NCBI GenBank assembly: GCA_964432595.1
Contig: CAYSOF010000023.1
Coordinates: 1-64,000, forward strand
Origin: DASYLJ01 sp964432595
GTDB lineage: Bacteria; Desulfobacterota; Binatia; DP-6
Length of the DNA: 64,000 nucleotides
Direction of reading: 5' to 3'
The position numbers and the translations under genes are program-made. The notes under the pieces are model-generated. The model did not search any database. It was given only the letters and a program-made list of their open reading frames with translations, and was not told the origin of the DNA. Of the stretch, positions 8,180 through 16,400 are shown piece after piece (position 1 is the first letter of the stretch; each line of letters opens with the position of its first letter).

Positions 8180-8629
8180 ATGCGGGTGTGGGGTGCGATG
8201 GCGTCGGCCGTGTTGCTCGCGGGGTGTGCGGCGCCCCCCGCGCCGGCCCTGCGAGTCGGCGTCCTCGCCGGTGGCGTCGATGCGTTCCTCGCGGCGCATC
8301 GTCCCGCACCCGGGCAGAGCATCCGCGCCGACGAGGTCGATCGTACCGCGTCCGCGAGCTACCACGTCGTGCAGGTGGCGGATCGCGAGACCCCGCACAC
8401 GCACGCGACGCACGACCTCACCGTGCTGGTGCTGCGCGGCAAGGGGACGCTGACGCTCGACGGCGCGACGTTTCCCATGACGGCCGGCGACGTCGTCGTG
8501 ATCCCGCGCGGGCGCGTGCACTGGTTCGCGCGCGACGGTGCCGAGCCGGCAGTCGCGTTCGTGACGTTCACGCCGCCGCTGGACGCGGCGGACACCGTCC
8601 CCGTTGACTCCGACGGGGGCCGCCGATAG
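8180..8629 (+). CDS. Cupin-domain lipoprotein
   Basis: The ATG at 8180 gives a 149-residue product whose N-terminus is a compact lipoprotein signal (M-R-V-W-G-A-M-A-S-A-V-L-L-A-G-C). An earlier in-frame start at 8129 would place charged residues before it and is less likely. The body is a single cupin: H-T-H-A-T-H-D-L-T-V-L-V-L-R-G-K-G (motif 1, three His for metal binding) and P-R-G-R-V-H-W-F (motif 2 with its His). A small metal-binding beta-barrel attached to a membrane is predicted. The substrate cannot be read from the sequence. The next gene follows after 33 bases. Confidence 0.72.
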   Translation: MRVWGAMASAVLLAGCAAPPAPALRVGVLAGGVDAFLAAHRPAPGQSIRADEVDRTASASYHVVQVADRETPHTHATHDLTVLVLRGKGTLTLDGATFPMTAGDVVVIPRGRVHWFARDGAEPAVAFVTFTPPLDAADTVPVDSDGGRR

Positions 8630-8662
8630 GCAGATCGCGACCGTCTCTCCAGGAGGATTCGC

Positions 8663-9025
8663 ATGCAGAGCGCGCGTACCCGCCGCTTCGTCGCCGCAGT
8701 GTTGGCCGGAGGCCTGTGTCTCGCCGCATCGTCCGCGATCGCGGACGAAGTGACCGGCGAGATCATCGACATGTCGTGCTACCTCGCGCATCCGAACACG
8801 AGCACGGGGAACTCGCACAAGAAGTGCGCCGAGACCTGTGCCAAGAAGGGCCTGCCGATGGGCGTGCTCACCGAGGACAAGCAGGTGTTCCTGCTCCTCG
8901 AGGATCACGACAACCCGAAGATCTACGCGACGGCGCTCGAGTCGGCGGCGAAGACCATCACCGTCGAGGGCAAGAAGGTGTCCCAGGGCGGCGTGAACGG
9001 GATCGTCGTCGAAGGCGTGAAGTAG
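8663..9025 (+). CDS. Periplasmic Cys-rich conserved hypothetical protein
   Basis: This 120-residue protein has a signal peptide (cut near A-I-A-D, residue 27). The mature part contains D-M-S-C-Y-L-A-H-P, then H-K-K-C-A-E-T-C-A-K-K-G-L-P-M-G. The three Cys and the His spacing resemble a family of small periplasmic proteins I know only as conserved hypotheticals. A metal or disulfide role is likely. The rest is a small beta-rich domain. AGGAGG lies 5-10 bases before the ATG. Its 3' end is 6 bases from the convergent barrel-cytochrome gene, so a redox or metal context is plausible but unproven. Confidence 0.7.
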   Translation: MQSARTRRFVAAVLAGGLCLAASSAIADEVTGEIIDMSCYLAHPNTSTGNSHKKCAETCAKKGLPMGVLTEDKQVFLLLEDHDNPKIYATALESAAKTITVEGKKVSQGGVNGIVVEGVK

Positions 9026-9031
9026 CGCGCG

Positions 9032-10174
9032 TCAGAAGAACATGTGCAGCTCGACCAGCAGCTCGGGCTGGTTCTGCTGCGGCTTGTCGGCGGGGCCGTT
9101 GTTGATCCGGTACTGGATCCGCGGCTGCAGGTAGCGGTCGATGAACGGCTCGACGCCGATCGCATAGCGTGTCTGGTCGCGGTCGTTGGCCACCTTCACG
9201 AAGTCGAAGGTGCCGCGCACGTTGAGCCAGTCGAACAGGAGCAGGTTCAGCTCGGCGTATGCGGCGTACTGGTCGCGCGCGATCTCCGACGCGACCGTGC
9301 GATCGTCGATCAGGTCGAACTCCGCGAGGTAGGTGAACTTCCAGAGGTTCGACCCGCCGTAGAACGCGGCCACGTCGCGCTTGTTCGACTGCCGCGCGAA
9401 CGACGTGCCGGCCATGATCGTGCGCACGACGGGAATGTCGTCCCAGACGCCGTAGCCGTTGACGGTGGTGGCGACGTCGCGATCGCCGCCTTCGCCGTTC
9501 GTGATCGAGGTGGCGAGGAAGAAGGGACCCGGTGCGATGCCGATCTCGGCGCCCTCGTCGGGATTGGCGAACGTGTAGCCGCTGCGCGAGCGGATGAACG
9601 CCTCGTCGTCCCACACGCGCAGGCCGAACGTCGGATAGAAGCGGCCGGCCTTCGCGTAGAAGTCCCACGGCAGCAGGCCACGGACGAGGCCGAACGTCTC
9701 GCGCGTGGTGACGCCGCCGTCGATGTTGAAGTCGCTGTAGAACGTCACCATGTCCGGGATGAGGTCGACCTGCAGGTAGACCAGCGCTTCCTGGACGAGC
9801 AGGTTGTTCGACTGGACGCGCTCGCGGAACGCCTTATTGAGCGGCACGCGTCCCTGCGCATTCGGCCGATCTTCGAAGATCGTGCTGTTGCGGACGCGCA
9901 GGTCGCCGCCGATCGAGACGTAGGAGTTGATCTCGCCGGTGAAGCCCTTCACGCCCTTCGGGATCGGCAGGATCTGCAGGTCGTGGAGGATGTCGTGCGC
10001 GTGGATGTGCGCGAAGGGCGTCCGCTTGCCGCCACCGGTCAGGTTCGTGTGGCAGTCGCTGCACTTCGCGCCCGAGCGGACCGCCATGTACGGCTCGGCC
10101 CACGCGCGGCCGGCGCCCGTCAGCACGAGTGCGGCGACGAGGAGCGTGCCGCCGATCAGTTGTTGGGCGCGCAC
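9032..10174 (-). CDS. Outer-membrane beta-barrel with N-terminal one-haem c-type cytochrome motif
   Basis: The GTG at 10174 overlaps the end of the upstream cytochrome-type lipoprotein gene and gives 380 residues. A signal peptide ends at about residue 27 (A-W-A). The mature N-terminus starts E-P-Y-M-A-V-R-S-G-A-K-C-S-D-C-H, a canonical CxxCH haem site (Cys38, Cys41, His42), then a His-rich run (F-A-H-I-H-A-H-D). From residue ~70 the protein shows alternating hydrophobic strands with short turns. It ends L-V-E-L-H-M-F-F, the C-terminal aromatic signature of outer-membrane barrels. A haem placed in or at a barrel suggests electron transfer across the outer membrane, as proposed for Cyc2-type fusions. 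Homology to Cyc2 is not shown here. Confidence 0.78.
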   Translation of the reverse strand: MRAQQLIGGTLLVAALVLTGAGRAWAEPYMAVRSGAKCSDCHTNLTGGGKRTPFAHIHAHDILHDLQILPIPKGVKGFTGEINSYVSIGGDLRVRNSTIFEDRPNAQGRVPLNKAFRERVQSNNLLVQEALVYLQVDLIPDMVTFYSDFNIDGGVTTRETFGLVRGLLPWDFYAKAGRFYPTFGLRVWDDEAFIRSRSGYTFANPDEGAEIGIAPGPFFLATSITNGEGGDRDVATTVNGYGVWDDIPVVRTIMAGTSFARQSNKRDVAAFYGGSNLWKFTYLAEFDLIDDRTVASEIARDQYAAYAELNLLLFDWLNVRGTFDFVKVANDRDQTRYAIGVEPFIDRYLQPRIQYRINNGPADKPQQNQPELLVELHMFF

Positions 10175-10644
10175 TCCGTGATCCACGTGCGGATGGCGTC
10201 GATGTCGTCCGCGTCGAGGCAGACGGCGCCGTTGCGGCCGGCGCCGGGACAGCCCGGCGGCATGAGCTCGCCCGAGAACTGGGCGTCGGCCGGGCCGGCC
10301 CCGATCTTCCAGACCATGTAGCTGTTGTCGGGATTGCCGGGCCGGACGCGGAACAGCTGCGGATTCTCGAGCGCGCGGACGTCGACCAGGTTCGAATACG
10401 CGTTGCCGGTGGAGTAGTCGCCGAAGCCCGATCCGGGCCCGAGGTGACACGCGGCCGCCACCGCGCACGACTGATTGAAGATCGGCTGGATGTTGTTGGT
10501 GAACGAGATGGTGGGCGTCGGCGGATTCTTACAGGTGTTGCCACCGTTGCCGCCGCCGCCACCACCGTCGCTCGAGCCGCCGCCGGCGCACGCCGAGAGC
10601 CCGCAGATCACGAGCAGGAGCAGGGCAGTCGCCGCCGAACGCAT
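10156..10644 (-). CDS. Cytochrome-c-like lipoprotein with atypical CX5CH motif
   Basis: From ATG 10644 the product has 162 residues and a lipobox (L-S-A-C), followed by a Gly/Ser linker. The domain begins S-F-T-N-N-I-Q-P-I-F-N-Q-S-C, a pattern typical of cytochrome c domains. The haem motif reads C-A-V-A-A-A-C-H, with five rather than two residues between the Cys. L-M-P-P-G could supply the distal Met. C-L-D-A-D-D-I-D-A-I-R-T-W-I matches the C-terminal helix of such domains. The barrel-cytochrome gene overlaps its 3' end, so the two are probably co-translated and may exchange electrons. Haem attachment through CX5CH is uncertain. The Cys could instead form a disulfide. Confidence 0.68.
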   Translation of the reverse strand: MRSAATALLLLVICGLSACAGGGSSDGGGGGGNGGNTCKNPPTPTISFTNNIQPIFNQSCAVAAACHLGPGSGFGDYSTGNAYSNLVDVRALENPQLFRVRPGNPDNSYMVWKIGAGPADAQFSGELMPPGCPGAGRNGAVCLDADDIDAIRTWITECAPNN

Positions 10645-10676
10645 CCGTGCCAAGGCGGTGTGAGCGTGCAGCCGGA

Positions 10677-10940
10677 TCAGTGGCCGGTTTCGAGCGCCGC
10701 CTTCAGCGCCGCGAGATGTCCGAGCTCGTCGGAGAGCTTCTTCAGGCTCTCGAGCACGCGGGTCACTTCACCCTGCGCCCACTCGATCTCCTGGGTGGTC
10801 ACCTTCGCGAGCGCGGTGCGCAGCTGATCGTAGAGGCCGACCAGCCCTTCGACGCCGGGCACGCCCGACTCGGTCATGCGACGGTTGATCTCGCGAGTGA
10901 AATTGATGATCTGATCGGTCTGTCGAACCATCTCTTCCAT
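10677..10940 (-). CDS. Small helical protein of unknown function
   Basis: An 87-residue product begins M-E-E-M-V-R-Q-T-D-Q-I-I-N and is rich in Leu, Glu, Lys and Ala throughout, with only a short Gly/Pro break (G-V-P-G-V-E-G) near residue 27. Two long amphipathic helices or a coiled coil are predicted, and there is no signal peptide. AGGAGGAAG lies 4-12 bases before the ATG. It reads in the same direction as the cytochrome-type lipoprotein 32 bases downstream. It is not a family I can name. Confidence 0.6.
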   Translation of the reverse strand: MEEMVRQTDQIINFTREINRRMTESGVPGVEGLVGLYDQLRTALAKVTTQEIEWAQGEVTRVLESLKKLSDELGHLAALKAALETGH

Positions 10941-10991
10941 CGTCTTCCTCCTCAGCGTGGTGCGAACTGGGGCGCGTCCATAGCACCAGAC

Positions 10992-11660
10992 ATGATGGGT
11001 GACAATAGAGGAACGACGCGGCGATTCGGTGCGTTCGACGCGCAGCTGACGCGCGTCGCCGTCGGCGACGACGCGATCGCGTTGTGGCAGGTGTGCGACC
11101 TCGAGCGGCACGTCGATCGGCACGCGTTGCTCGCCGGCGACGACCCCGACGAGCCGCCGTACTGGGCGCATCTCTGGAGCGGCGCGCACGTCCTCGCGGC
11201 CGCGGTGCCGCGCGGCGCGCGCACGGCGATCGAGCTCGGCTGCGGCCTCGCGCTGCCGGCGCTCACGGCCGCGCGGCGCGGCGCGCGCGTCGTGTGCGTC
11301 GACCGCGACCCGACGCCGCTTGCGTTCGTGCGGGCGAGCGCGGCGGCGAACGGCGTGGCCGACGTCGTGCATGCCGTGGCGGCCGACGCGACGAGCCCCG
11401 CCGTCGGCGGCACGTACGATCTCGTGCTCGCGGCGGAGGTGCTCTACGACCGCGCGGCGTTCCCGCGCATCGCGCAGGCGATCGGCGATCGGCTGGCGCC
11501 GCAGGGCACGGCACTGCTCACCGACGGCCATCGTATCGACACGCGCGCGTTTCCCGCCGAGCTCATGGCGCGCGGGCTCGCCGTGTCGACGACGGAGCAC
11601 GTCGTGCGCGAGGAGGGGTTTCCGGTGACGATCTCGCTGCTCGCGATCACGCGCGCGTGA
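10992..11660 (+). CDS. Class I SAM-dependent methyltransferase (METTL/lysine-methyltransferase-like)
   Basis: The 222-residue product has W-A-H-L-W-S-G-A-H-V-L-A ahead of motif I (A-I-E-L-G-C-G-L-A-L-P-A-L), then V-C-V-D-R-D-P (motif II acidic residue) and Y-D-L-V-L-A-A-E-V-L-Y-D (motif IV). W-x-x-x-W-S-G-A ahead of motif I is typical of the PF10294-like protein methyltransferases. The substrate is unknown. The start is uncertain: tandem ATGs at 10992 and 10995 are used and no ribosome site is visible. Its stop abuts the stop of the convergent NtrC-type regulator with no gap. Confidence 0.72.
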   Translation: MMGDNRGTTRRFGAFDAQLTRVAVGDDAIALWQVCDLERHVDRHALLAGDDPDEPPYWAHLWSGAHVLAAAVPRGARTAIELGCGLALPALTAARRGARVVCVDRDPTPLAFVRASAAANGVADVVHAVAADATSPAVGGTYDLVLAAEVLYDRAAFPRIAQAIGDRLAPQGTALLTDGHRIDTRAFPAELMARGLAVSTTEHVVREEGFPVTISLLAITRA

Positions 11661-13019
11661 TCACAGCCGATACTTCTCGATCTTGCGATAGAGCCGCTGG
11701 CGATCGATGCCGAGCAGTCGCGCCGCCTCGTTCTTGTTGCCGCCCGTCTTGCGCAACGTCGCCGCGATGAGATCGCGCTCCGCGTCGGCCAGCGTGCGCA
11801 GCGCGTCGGGTTCCGTGTCGTCGTCGGCGCCCGCCGCCTCGTCGACGGCGCGTGTCACGGCCGGCGGCAGGTCGGCGACGCCGATCACCCCGGACGGCGA
11901 CAACGCGAAGGCGCGCTCGATCGCGTTCTGCAGCTCTCGAATGTTGCCGGGCCAGCCATGCTCGAGCAGCGCCGTGGCCGCGTCGGGAGCGAGGGTGCGC
12001 GGCTCCATGCCGTACTGCTCGGCGTAGCGGGCGAGGAAGTGCTCGATCAGGATCGGGATGTCGTCGCGCCGCTCGCGCAGCGGGGGCAGCGCGATATGCA
12101 CGACGTTCAACCGATAGAAGAGATCCTGGCGGAAGCGGCCGTCGCGGACCTCCAGCTCGAGGTCGCGGTTCGTCGCGGCGATCAGGCGGACGTCGACGGG
12201 CACGGGCCGGCTCGAGCCGAGCGGCGTCACCTCGCGCTCCTGGATCGCGCGCAGGAACTTCGCCTGCAGCGCGTTCGGGATCTCCGCGACCTCGTCGAGC
12301 AGCAGCGTGCCGCCGGTCGCGGCGCGGAACACGCCGTCGTGGTCGGTGATGGCGCCGGTGAACGCGCCGCGACGATGGCCGAACAGCTGGCTGTCGAGCA
12401 GCGTCTCGGACAGGCCCGCGCAGTTCACCGCGACGAACGGCGCGTCGCGCAGCGCGCTGCGCTGGTGGATCGTCCGCGCGATCAGCTCCTTGCCCGTGCC
12501 GCTCTCGCCGGTCAGCAGCACGGTGCTCTTGTTCTGGCTGACGGCGTCGACGAGGCGGTAGACCGGCTGCATCGCGTCGCTGCGGCCGACCAGCTCACCG
12601 AAGCCCTGCAGGCGCGCGTTCTCGCGACGGAGCCGTGCGTTCTCGCGCTGGAGCGACGCCATCTGCAGCACGCGCTCGAGCGTGATCAGGATCTCCTGCG
12701 GCCGCGCATCCTTGATGAGGTAGTCGGCGGCGCCGAGCTTCATCGCCTCGACGGCCGTCTCGATGGTGCCGAAGCCCGTCAGCACGACGACGGCGGCGCG
12801 GAAGCCGCGCTCGTGCATCGTGCGCAGCAGCGTCATGCCGTCCATCACCGGCATCTTGAGGTCGGTGAGCACGAGGTCGAAGTCCGCCTCCGCCAGCCGC
12901 GCCACTGCAGCTTCGCCGTGCGGCGCGTGCTCGACGACGTAGCCCGCGCGCTCGAGATTGCGCGCGAGCGTGCGAGCCATGTTGACCTCGTCCTCGACGA
13001 GGAGCAGGTGGGCCGCCAT
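11661..13019 (-). CDS. NtrC-family sigma54-dependent response regulator
   Basis: The 452-residue protein has a receiver domain (1-120, phospho-acceptor Asp53 in L-T-D-L-K-M-P), then an AAA+ domain with Walker A G-E-S-G-T-G-K-E (171-178). The sigma54 contact loop G-A-F-T-G-A (218-223) is intact, as is Walker B G-G-T-L-L-L-D-E. A C-terminal Fis-type helix-turn-helix (N-K-N-E-A-A-R-L-L-G-I-D-R-Q-R-L) closes it. All parts needed to activate sigma54 promoters are present. It lies 5 bases after its partner kinase and is co-transcribed. No sigma54 -24/-12 promoter was recognised nearby, so targets are unknown. Confidence 0.93.
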   Translation of the reverse strand: MAAHLLLVEDEVNMARTLARNLERAGYVVEHAPHGEAAVARLAEADFDLVLTDLKMPVMDGMTLLRTMHERGFRAAVVVLTGFGTIETAVEAMKLGAADYLIKDARPQEILITLERVLQMASLQRENARLRRENARLQGFGELVGRSDAMQPVYRLVDAVSQNKSTVLLTGESGTGKELIARTIHQRSALRDAPFVAVNCAGLSETLLDSQLFGHRRGAFTGAITDHDGVFRAATGGTLLLDEVAEIPNALQAKFLRAIQEREVTPLGSSRPVPVDVRLIAATNRDLELEVRDGRFRQDLFYRLNVVHIALPPLRERRDDIPILIEHFLARYAEQYGMEPRTLAPDAATALLEHGWPGNIRELQNAIERAFALSPSGVIGVADLPPAVTRAVDEAAGADDDTEPDALRTLADAERDLIAATLRKTGGNKNEAARLLGIDRQRLYRKIEKYRL

Positions 13020-13024
13020 CGCGG

Positions 13025-14623
13025 TCAGCCGGGCGTGCCCGGATTCTCGTCGTGGCAGGGGCAGGGCAGCTCGATCGTGAACGTCGTGCCGACGCCGACC
13101 TGGCTCTCGACGCGGATCTCGCCACGGTAGCGCTGCAGGATGGAGTGCACGACCGAGAGCCCGAGGCCGGTGCCCTGGCCGGGTGTTTTCGTCGTGTAGA
13201 ACGGATTGAAGATGTCGGACAGGCTCGCCTGCGGGATGCCGACGCCGGTGTCGCGCACCTCGAGGCGGACGCGGTCGCCGTCGACGCGTGCGGTGCGCAG
13301 CGTGAGCTCGCCGCCCTGGGGCATCGCCTGGACGGCGTTCGTCACGAGATTCAGCAGGATCTGGCGCATCGCGTTCGCGTTCGACACGCACGACGGCACC
13401 GGCCCGAGGTCGGCCGTCACGCGGACGCCGTTGTTCTGGAGGTACTTCTGCATGAGCTGCAGCGTGCGCGTCAGGAGGTCGTTCACGTCGACGCGCTCGA
13501 CCTCGCCGCCCGATTCGCGTGAGAACTCGAGGAGGTTCTTGATGATGGCCTGCGCGCGGGTGATCTCCTCCTCGGCGATGTGCAGGTCCTCGGTGATCTC
13601 CGCGTTGTCCGTGCCGAGCACCTGGCGCAGGTCGTAGAGCGCGTTCATCACGATCGCGAGCGGGTTCCGCAGCTCGTGCGCGATGCCGGCCGCGAGCTGC
13701 CCGATGGCCGCCATCTTCTCCGACTGGATGAGCTGGCTCTCCAGGCGTTCGCGGTCGGAGATGTCGACGCACATCAGCTGGAGCCAGTGACGGTCGCCGT
13801 ACTCGATGAAGCCCGCCGTCGTGATGACGGGAATGCGCCGCCCGTTGCGGTGGATCAGGTGGAGGTCGTCGCGAGTCGCGTGCCCCTGGGCCAGCGCCGT
13901 GCGGAGCAGCTCCTCGGCCCGCGCGCGCTCGCCCGGCGGGTGGACGTCGACGAGCGGCCGTCCCTCGAGCGCGGCGCGTTGCCAGCCGAGGAGGCGCTCG
14001 GCGACCTGATTCGCGACGAAGACCAGGCCGTCGGCCGCGTGCGCCATCAGGATGGCGGCCGGCGCGTGGTCGATCGCGCGGCGATAGCTGGCCTCCTGCT
14101 CGAGGAGCAGCTCCTCCCGGCCCTCCACGAAGAAGTCGGTGATGTGGAGGATCCGGACGCGGAACTCCTGCTCGAGGAGCGCCACGAGCTGTTCGCCGAG
14201 CGTCGGGTCGGCGGCATACTCGCGCCGCAGATCGGCCGACAGGATCTGGACGAACCGCATCTGCGCCGCGAGGAAGCGCGAAGCCGGGAACTGCGCGATG
14301 AATCCGCGCCGCGTGTGGCTGCGGAGGAAGAGGTAGGTCTCGAGGTTGGCCGGGTTCGCGATGTGTCGGGCCCAGCGGGCCAGCGCGGCCTCCTGATCCG
14401 CCCGGATGGCCGGCCAGTCGCGCTCGGGAATCTCGAGCGCCGGCCCCGCGTCACGCATCCATTCCTCCAGGAGGATCGGGGCGCGGCGTGGGATGAAGGC
14501 GGCGAGCGCCTCGCGCAGCTCCGGACGGTCGATGTTCGGATCCAGGAGGCCGGTCCCCCGCGCATACGCCGTGATGCGGTCCAGGTGGCTCGCGAGGGAA
14601 GGGTCGCTCAACCCGAGGCTCAC
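13025..14623 (-). CDS. Soluble PAS-domain sensor histidine kinase
   Basis: The 532-residue kinase starts with a helical region (about 35-175; L-L-E-E-W-M-R-D and R-W-A-R-H-I-A-N) resembling RsbRD/globin-like sensor N-termini. A PAS domain follows (about 178-292), then HisKA with the phospho-His in G-I-A-H-E-L-R-N-P-L (His316), and a HATPase with N-x-V-x-N-A-V-Q, D-T-G-V-G-I-P and G-T-G-L-G-L-S. No membrane segment is present, so it senses a cytoplasmic signal. The start is GTG at 14623. It precedes the NtrC-type regulator with a 5-base gap. The last residues contain C-P-C-H, an odd tail with no known role. Confidence 0.9.
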   Translation of the reverse strand: MSLGLSDPSLASHLDRITAYARGTGLLDPNIDRPELREALAAFIPRRAPILLEEWMRDAGPALEIPERDWPAIRADQEAALARWARHIANPANLETYLFLRSHTRRGFIAQFPASRFLAAQMRFVQILSADLRREYAADPTLGEQLVALLEQEFRVRILHITDFFVEGREELLLEQEASYRRAIDHAPAAILMAHAADGLVFVANQVAERLLGWQRAALEGRPLVDVHPPGERARAEELLRTALAQGHATRDDLHLIHRNGRRIPVITTAGFIEYGDRHWLQLMCVDISDRERLESQLIQSEKMAAIGQLAAGIAHELRNPLAIVMNALYDLRQVLGTDNAEITEDLHIAEEEITRAQAIIKNLLEFSRESGGEVERVDVNDLLTRTLQLMQKYLQNNGVRVTADLGPVPSCVSNANAMRQILLNLVTNAVQAMPQGGELTLRTARVDGDRVRLEVRDTGVGIPQASLSDIFNPFYTTKTPGQGTGLGLSVVHSILQRYRGEIRVESQVGVGTTFTIELPCPCHDENPGTPG

Positions 14624-14734
14624 GGGGTCGGGGGTAGCAGCTTCGCCGGGGCCAGGCCAGCCGCAACTACTGGCGAACGCCTGTGTTGGAGCGGCGGTGC
14701 CCGCGGCGATCTATCCCCTTGCTGGTACTTGGCC

Positions 14735-14740
14735 TAATAT
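14735..14740 (+). promoter_or_regulatory. Possible -10 element of the ECF sigma gene
   Basis: TAATAT lies 10 bases before the ATG at 14751. No convincing -35 box is found at 16-18 bases spacing, and there is no Shine-Dalgarno sequence. It fits the short-leader layout seen before uvrB and erpA, but the support is weak. Confidence 0.25.
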
Positions 14741-14750
14741 TCCAGGCGCG

Positions 14751-15389
14751 ATGACGCGGCCTCCGGTCCCCGAGGCGCCGAGGGCCCCGGACGCGGTCGT
14801 CCCCGGGTCATCGGCGGCCGCCGACCCCGACGTCGCCCTGATGTTGCAGGTGCAGCAGGGTGATCAGTCGGCCTTTCCGGAGCTGTTCCGCCGTTTCGGT
14901 CCGCGCATCCTCCAGTACGTGCGCCGTCTGGTGAAGAGCGAGGCGCGCGCGGAGGAGATCACCCAGGACGTCTTCGTACAGATGTACCGCTTTCGGGAGC
15001 GCTATCGTCCGGAGAGCAAGCTGTCGACCTGGGTATTCACCATCGCGACCAACCTGGCCCTGAACGAGCTCCGCCGTCCGGAGCGCAAACTGCGGGTGGA
15101 CCTCTGGGACACGCGCGACGCCGAGGACCGGCGGGAGGGGCCGTCGTTGCCCGATCCGTCGGCGATCTCACCTGAGGAGGGGGCGGCGAGCCGGGAGCTG
15201 GCGCGGGCGCTCGACGAGGCGATCGCCGAGCTGCCCCCGAAGCAGCGGGCCGCGCTGCTCCTGTCGCGGGTCGACGGGCTCGCGTACCGCGACGTCGCGG
15301 AGGCGCTCGGCAGCACCGAGGGCGCGATCAAGGCGCTGCTCTTCCGCGCCACCCACAGTTTGAAGGACAGGCTACGGGATTTCCTGTAG
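14751..15389 (+). CDS. ECF-type RNA polymerase sigma factor
   Basis: The 212-residue product matches sigma-70 group 4. Region 2 includes F-P-E-L-F-R-R-F-G-P-R-I, E-I-T-Q-D-V-F-V-Q-M-Y and F-R-x-x-S-K-L-S-T-W-V-F-T-I-A-T-N; region 4 includes L-P-P-K-Q-R-A-A-L-L-L-S-R-V-D-G-L-A-Y-R-D-V-A and G-S-T-E-G-A-I-K. A Pro/Ala-rich 30-residue N-terminal extension precedes region 2. The next gene encodes a likely membrane anti-sigma factor, so this sigma is probably held inactive until an envelope signal releases it. No autoregulatory ECF promoter was identified. Confidence 0.9.
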   Translation: MTRPPVPEAPRAPDAVVPGSSAAADPDVALMLQVQQGDQSAFPELFRRFGPRILQYVRRLVKSEARAEEITQDVFVQMYRFRERYRPESKLSTWVFTIATNLALNELRRPERKLRVDLWDTRDAEDRREGPSLPDPSAISPEEGAASRELARALDEAIAELPPKQRAALLLSRVDGLAYRDVAEALGSTEGAIKALLFRATHSLKDRLRDFL

Positions 15390-15411
15390 ATTGAAGGAGG
15401 CACGAGCGGAC

Positions 15412-16083
15412 ATGCGGTGTGGACGCGCACAGCAATGGATGACGGCCGCGGTCGACGCGGAGCTCGACGGCTGGCGTCGTCGGGCGCTGGACCGGCATCT
15501 GGCGCGATGCGAGGCGTGTCGGGCCGAGCTGCGACGCAGCGAACGGCTCGACGAGCTGCTGGGGCGGCTGCCGTCCGAGACGTCGGTGTCGGCGAAGCTC
15601 GAGCAGGACACCCTGCGCCGAGTGCGGATCGCCGCCGCCGAGGACGCAGAGCGGCCGGTCACCCCCGCGTGGCGGTCGTGGATCGGCATCACGGTTCCTG
15701 CGGTCGCTGCCGCGGCCGTGCTGGCGGTGGCCGTCGGCGTGTCGCGGACACCGCCGGCGGCGACCGCGGGTCCGGAGCGGACGGCTCCCGTTCCGGTCGC
15801 CGCGGCGCCGGCCGCGCCGGCCCGCGTCGCGAAGACGGCGCCGAAGGCGCCGCCCGCGGCCGATGTCCCGGCGCACGAGCCGGCGGTGGTGGCCGAGGCG
15901 CCCAGGCAGATCGACCCGAGTCGCCGGCCCGAGCTGCCGAGCGAGCCCCCGCCCGAGCTCGCCGCGGCGCCGGACCTGTTCATGGAGATGAACATCCTGA
16001 AGAACATGGAGAAGCTGCAGAACTACGACGCGATCGAGACGACGACGCTCCACGATCCGGCGGGCGAGCAGCCGAACGGATGA
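15412..16083 (+). CDS. Probable membrane anti-sigma factor with zinc-finger (ZAS) motif
   Basis: From ATG 15412 (AAGGAGG about 12 bases upstream) the product has 223 residues. The N-terminus carries the ZAS pattern: an early Cys (M-R-C) and R-H-L-A-R-C-E-A-C-R-A-E-L, giving H-x3-C-x2-C. One membrane segment lies at about residues 84-105. A Pro/Ala-rich periplasmic stretch (about 105-190) and a short acidic helix follow. The arrangement directly behind an ECF sigma gene, plus the ZAS motif, makes it the cognate anti-sigma factor by inference. Its frame overlaps the next gene by ATGA. Confidence 0.82.
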   Translation: MRCGRAQQWMTAAVDAELDGWRRRALDRHLARCEACRAELRRSERLDELLGRLPSETSVSAKLEQDTLRRVRIAAAEDAERPVTPAWRSWIGITVPAVAAAAVLAVAVGVSRTPPAATAGPERTAPVPVAAAPAAPARVAKTAPKAPPAADVPAHEPAVVAEAPRQIDPSRRPELPSEPPPELAAAPDLFMEMNILKNMEKLQNYDAIETTTLHDPAGEQPNG

Positions 16084-16397
16084 TCCGGCTCGCCGTCCTG
16101 GGAGCGCTGGTGCTCCTCGCGGTGGGCGAAGCCGCGGCCGGCCCGCGCTATGCCCGCGACTGGCGCGACCTGTCGCCCGATGAGCAGCGGCGCGCCTGGG
16201 AGAACTACCAGCGCTATCGGCAGCTGCCGCCGCAGCGGCAGCAATTCCTCGAGCGGCGCTACCAGCGCTTTCAGGGGATGCCGCCCGAGGAGCGACAGCG
16301 CCTGCGGAAGAACTACGAGGACTATCGCCGCCAGGGTCCCGAGCAGCGCCGCGACTTCAACAAGAAGTACAAGCGCTGGAAGGGCGAGCGCCGCTGA
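16080..16397 (+). CDS. DUF3106-type periplasmic protein
   Basis: The 105-residue product has a signal peptide (about 1-20, ending E-A-A-A) and then a highly charged Arg/Gln/Tyr-rich helical region. Its repeated motif, W-x-x-L-x-P-x-E-Q-x-R-x-W-E-N-Y, L-P-P-Q-R-Q-Q-F and M-P-P-E-E-R-Q-R-L, defines DUF3106. The fold recalls Spy/CpxP-like periplasmic chaperone helices. The gene is the third of a sigma/anti-sigma/DUF3106 operon (ATGA overlap), so it may take part in the signal that the anti-sigma factor reads. That role is inference. Confidence 0.78.
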   Translation: MIRLAVLGALVLLAVGEAAAGPRYARDWRDLSPDEQRRAWENYQRYRQLPPQRQQFLERRYQRFQGMPPEERQRLRKNYEDYRRQGPEQRRDFNKKYKRWKGERR

Positions 16398-16400
16398 CGC

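Noticed and set aside
9044..10321. A 425-codon plus-strand frame opposite the barrel-cytochrome gene
   Set aside because: Composition is Val/Asp/Arg/Glu shadow type; the minus strand encodes CxxCH, a signal peptide and barrel strands.
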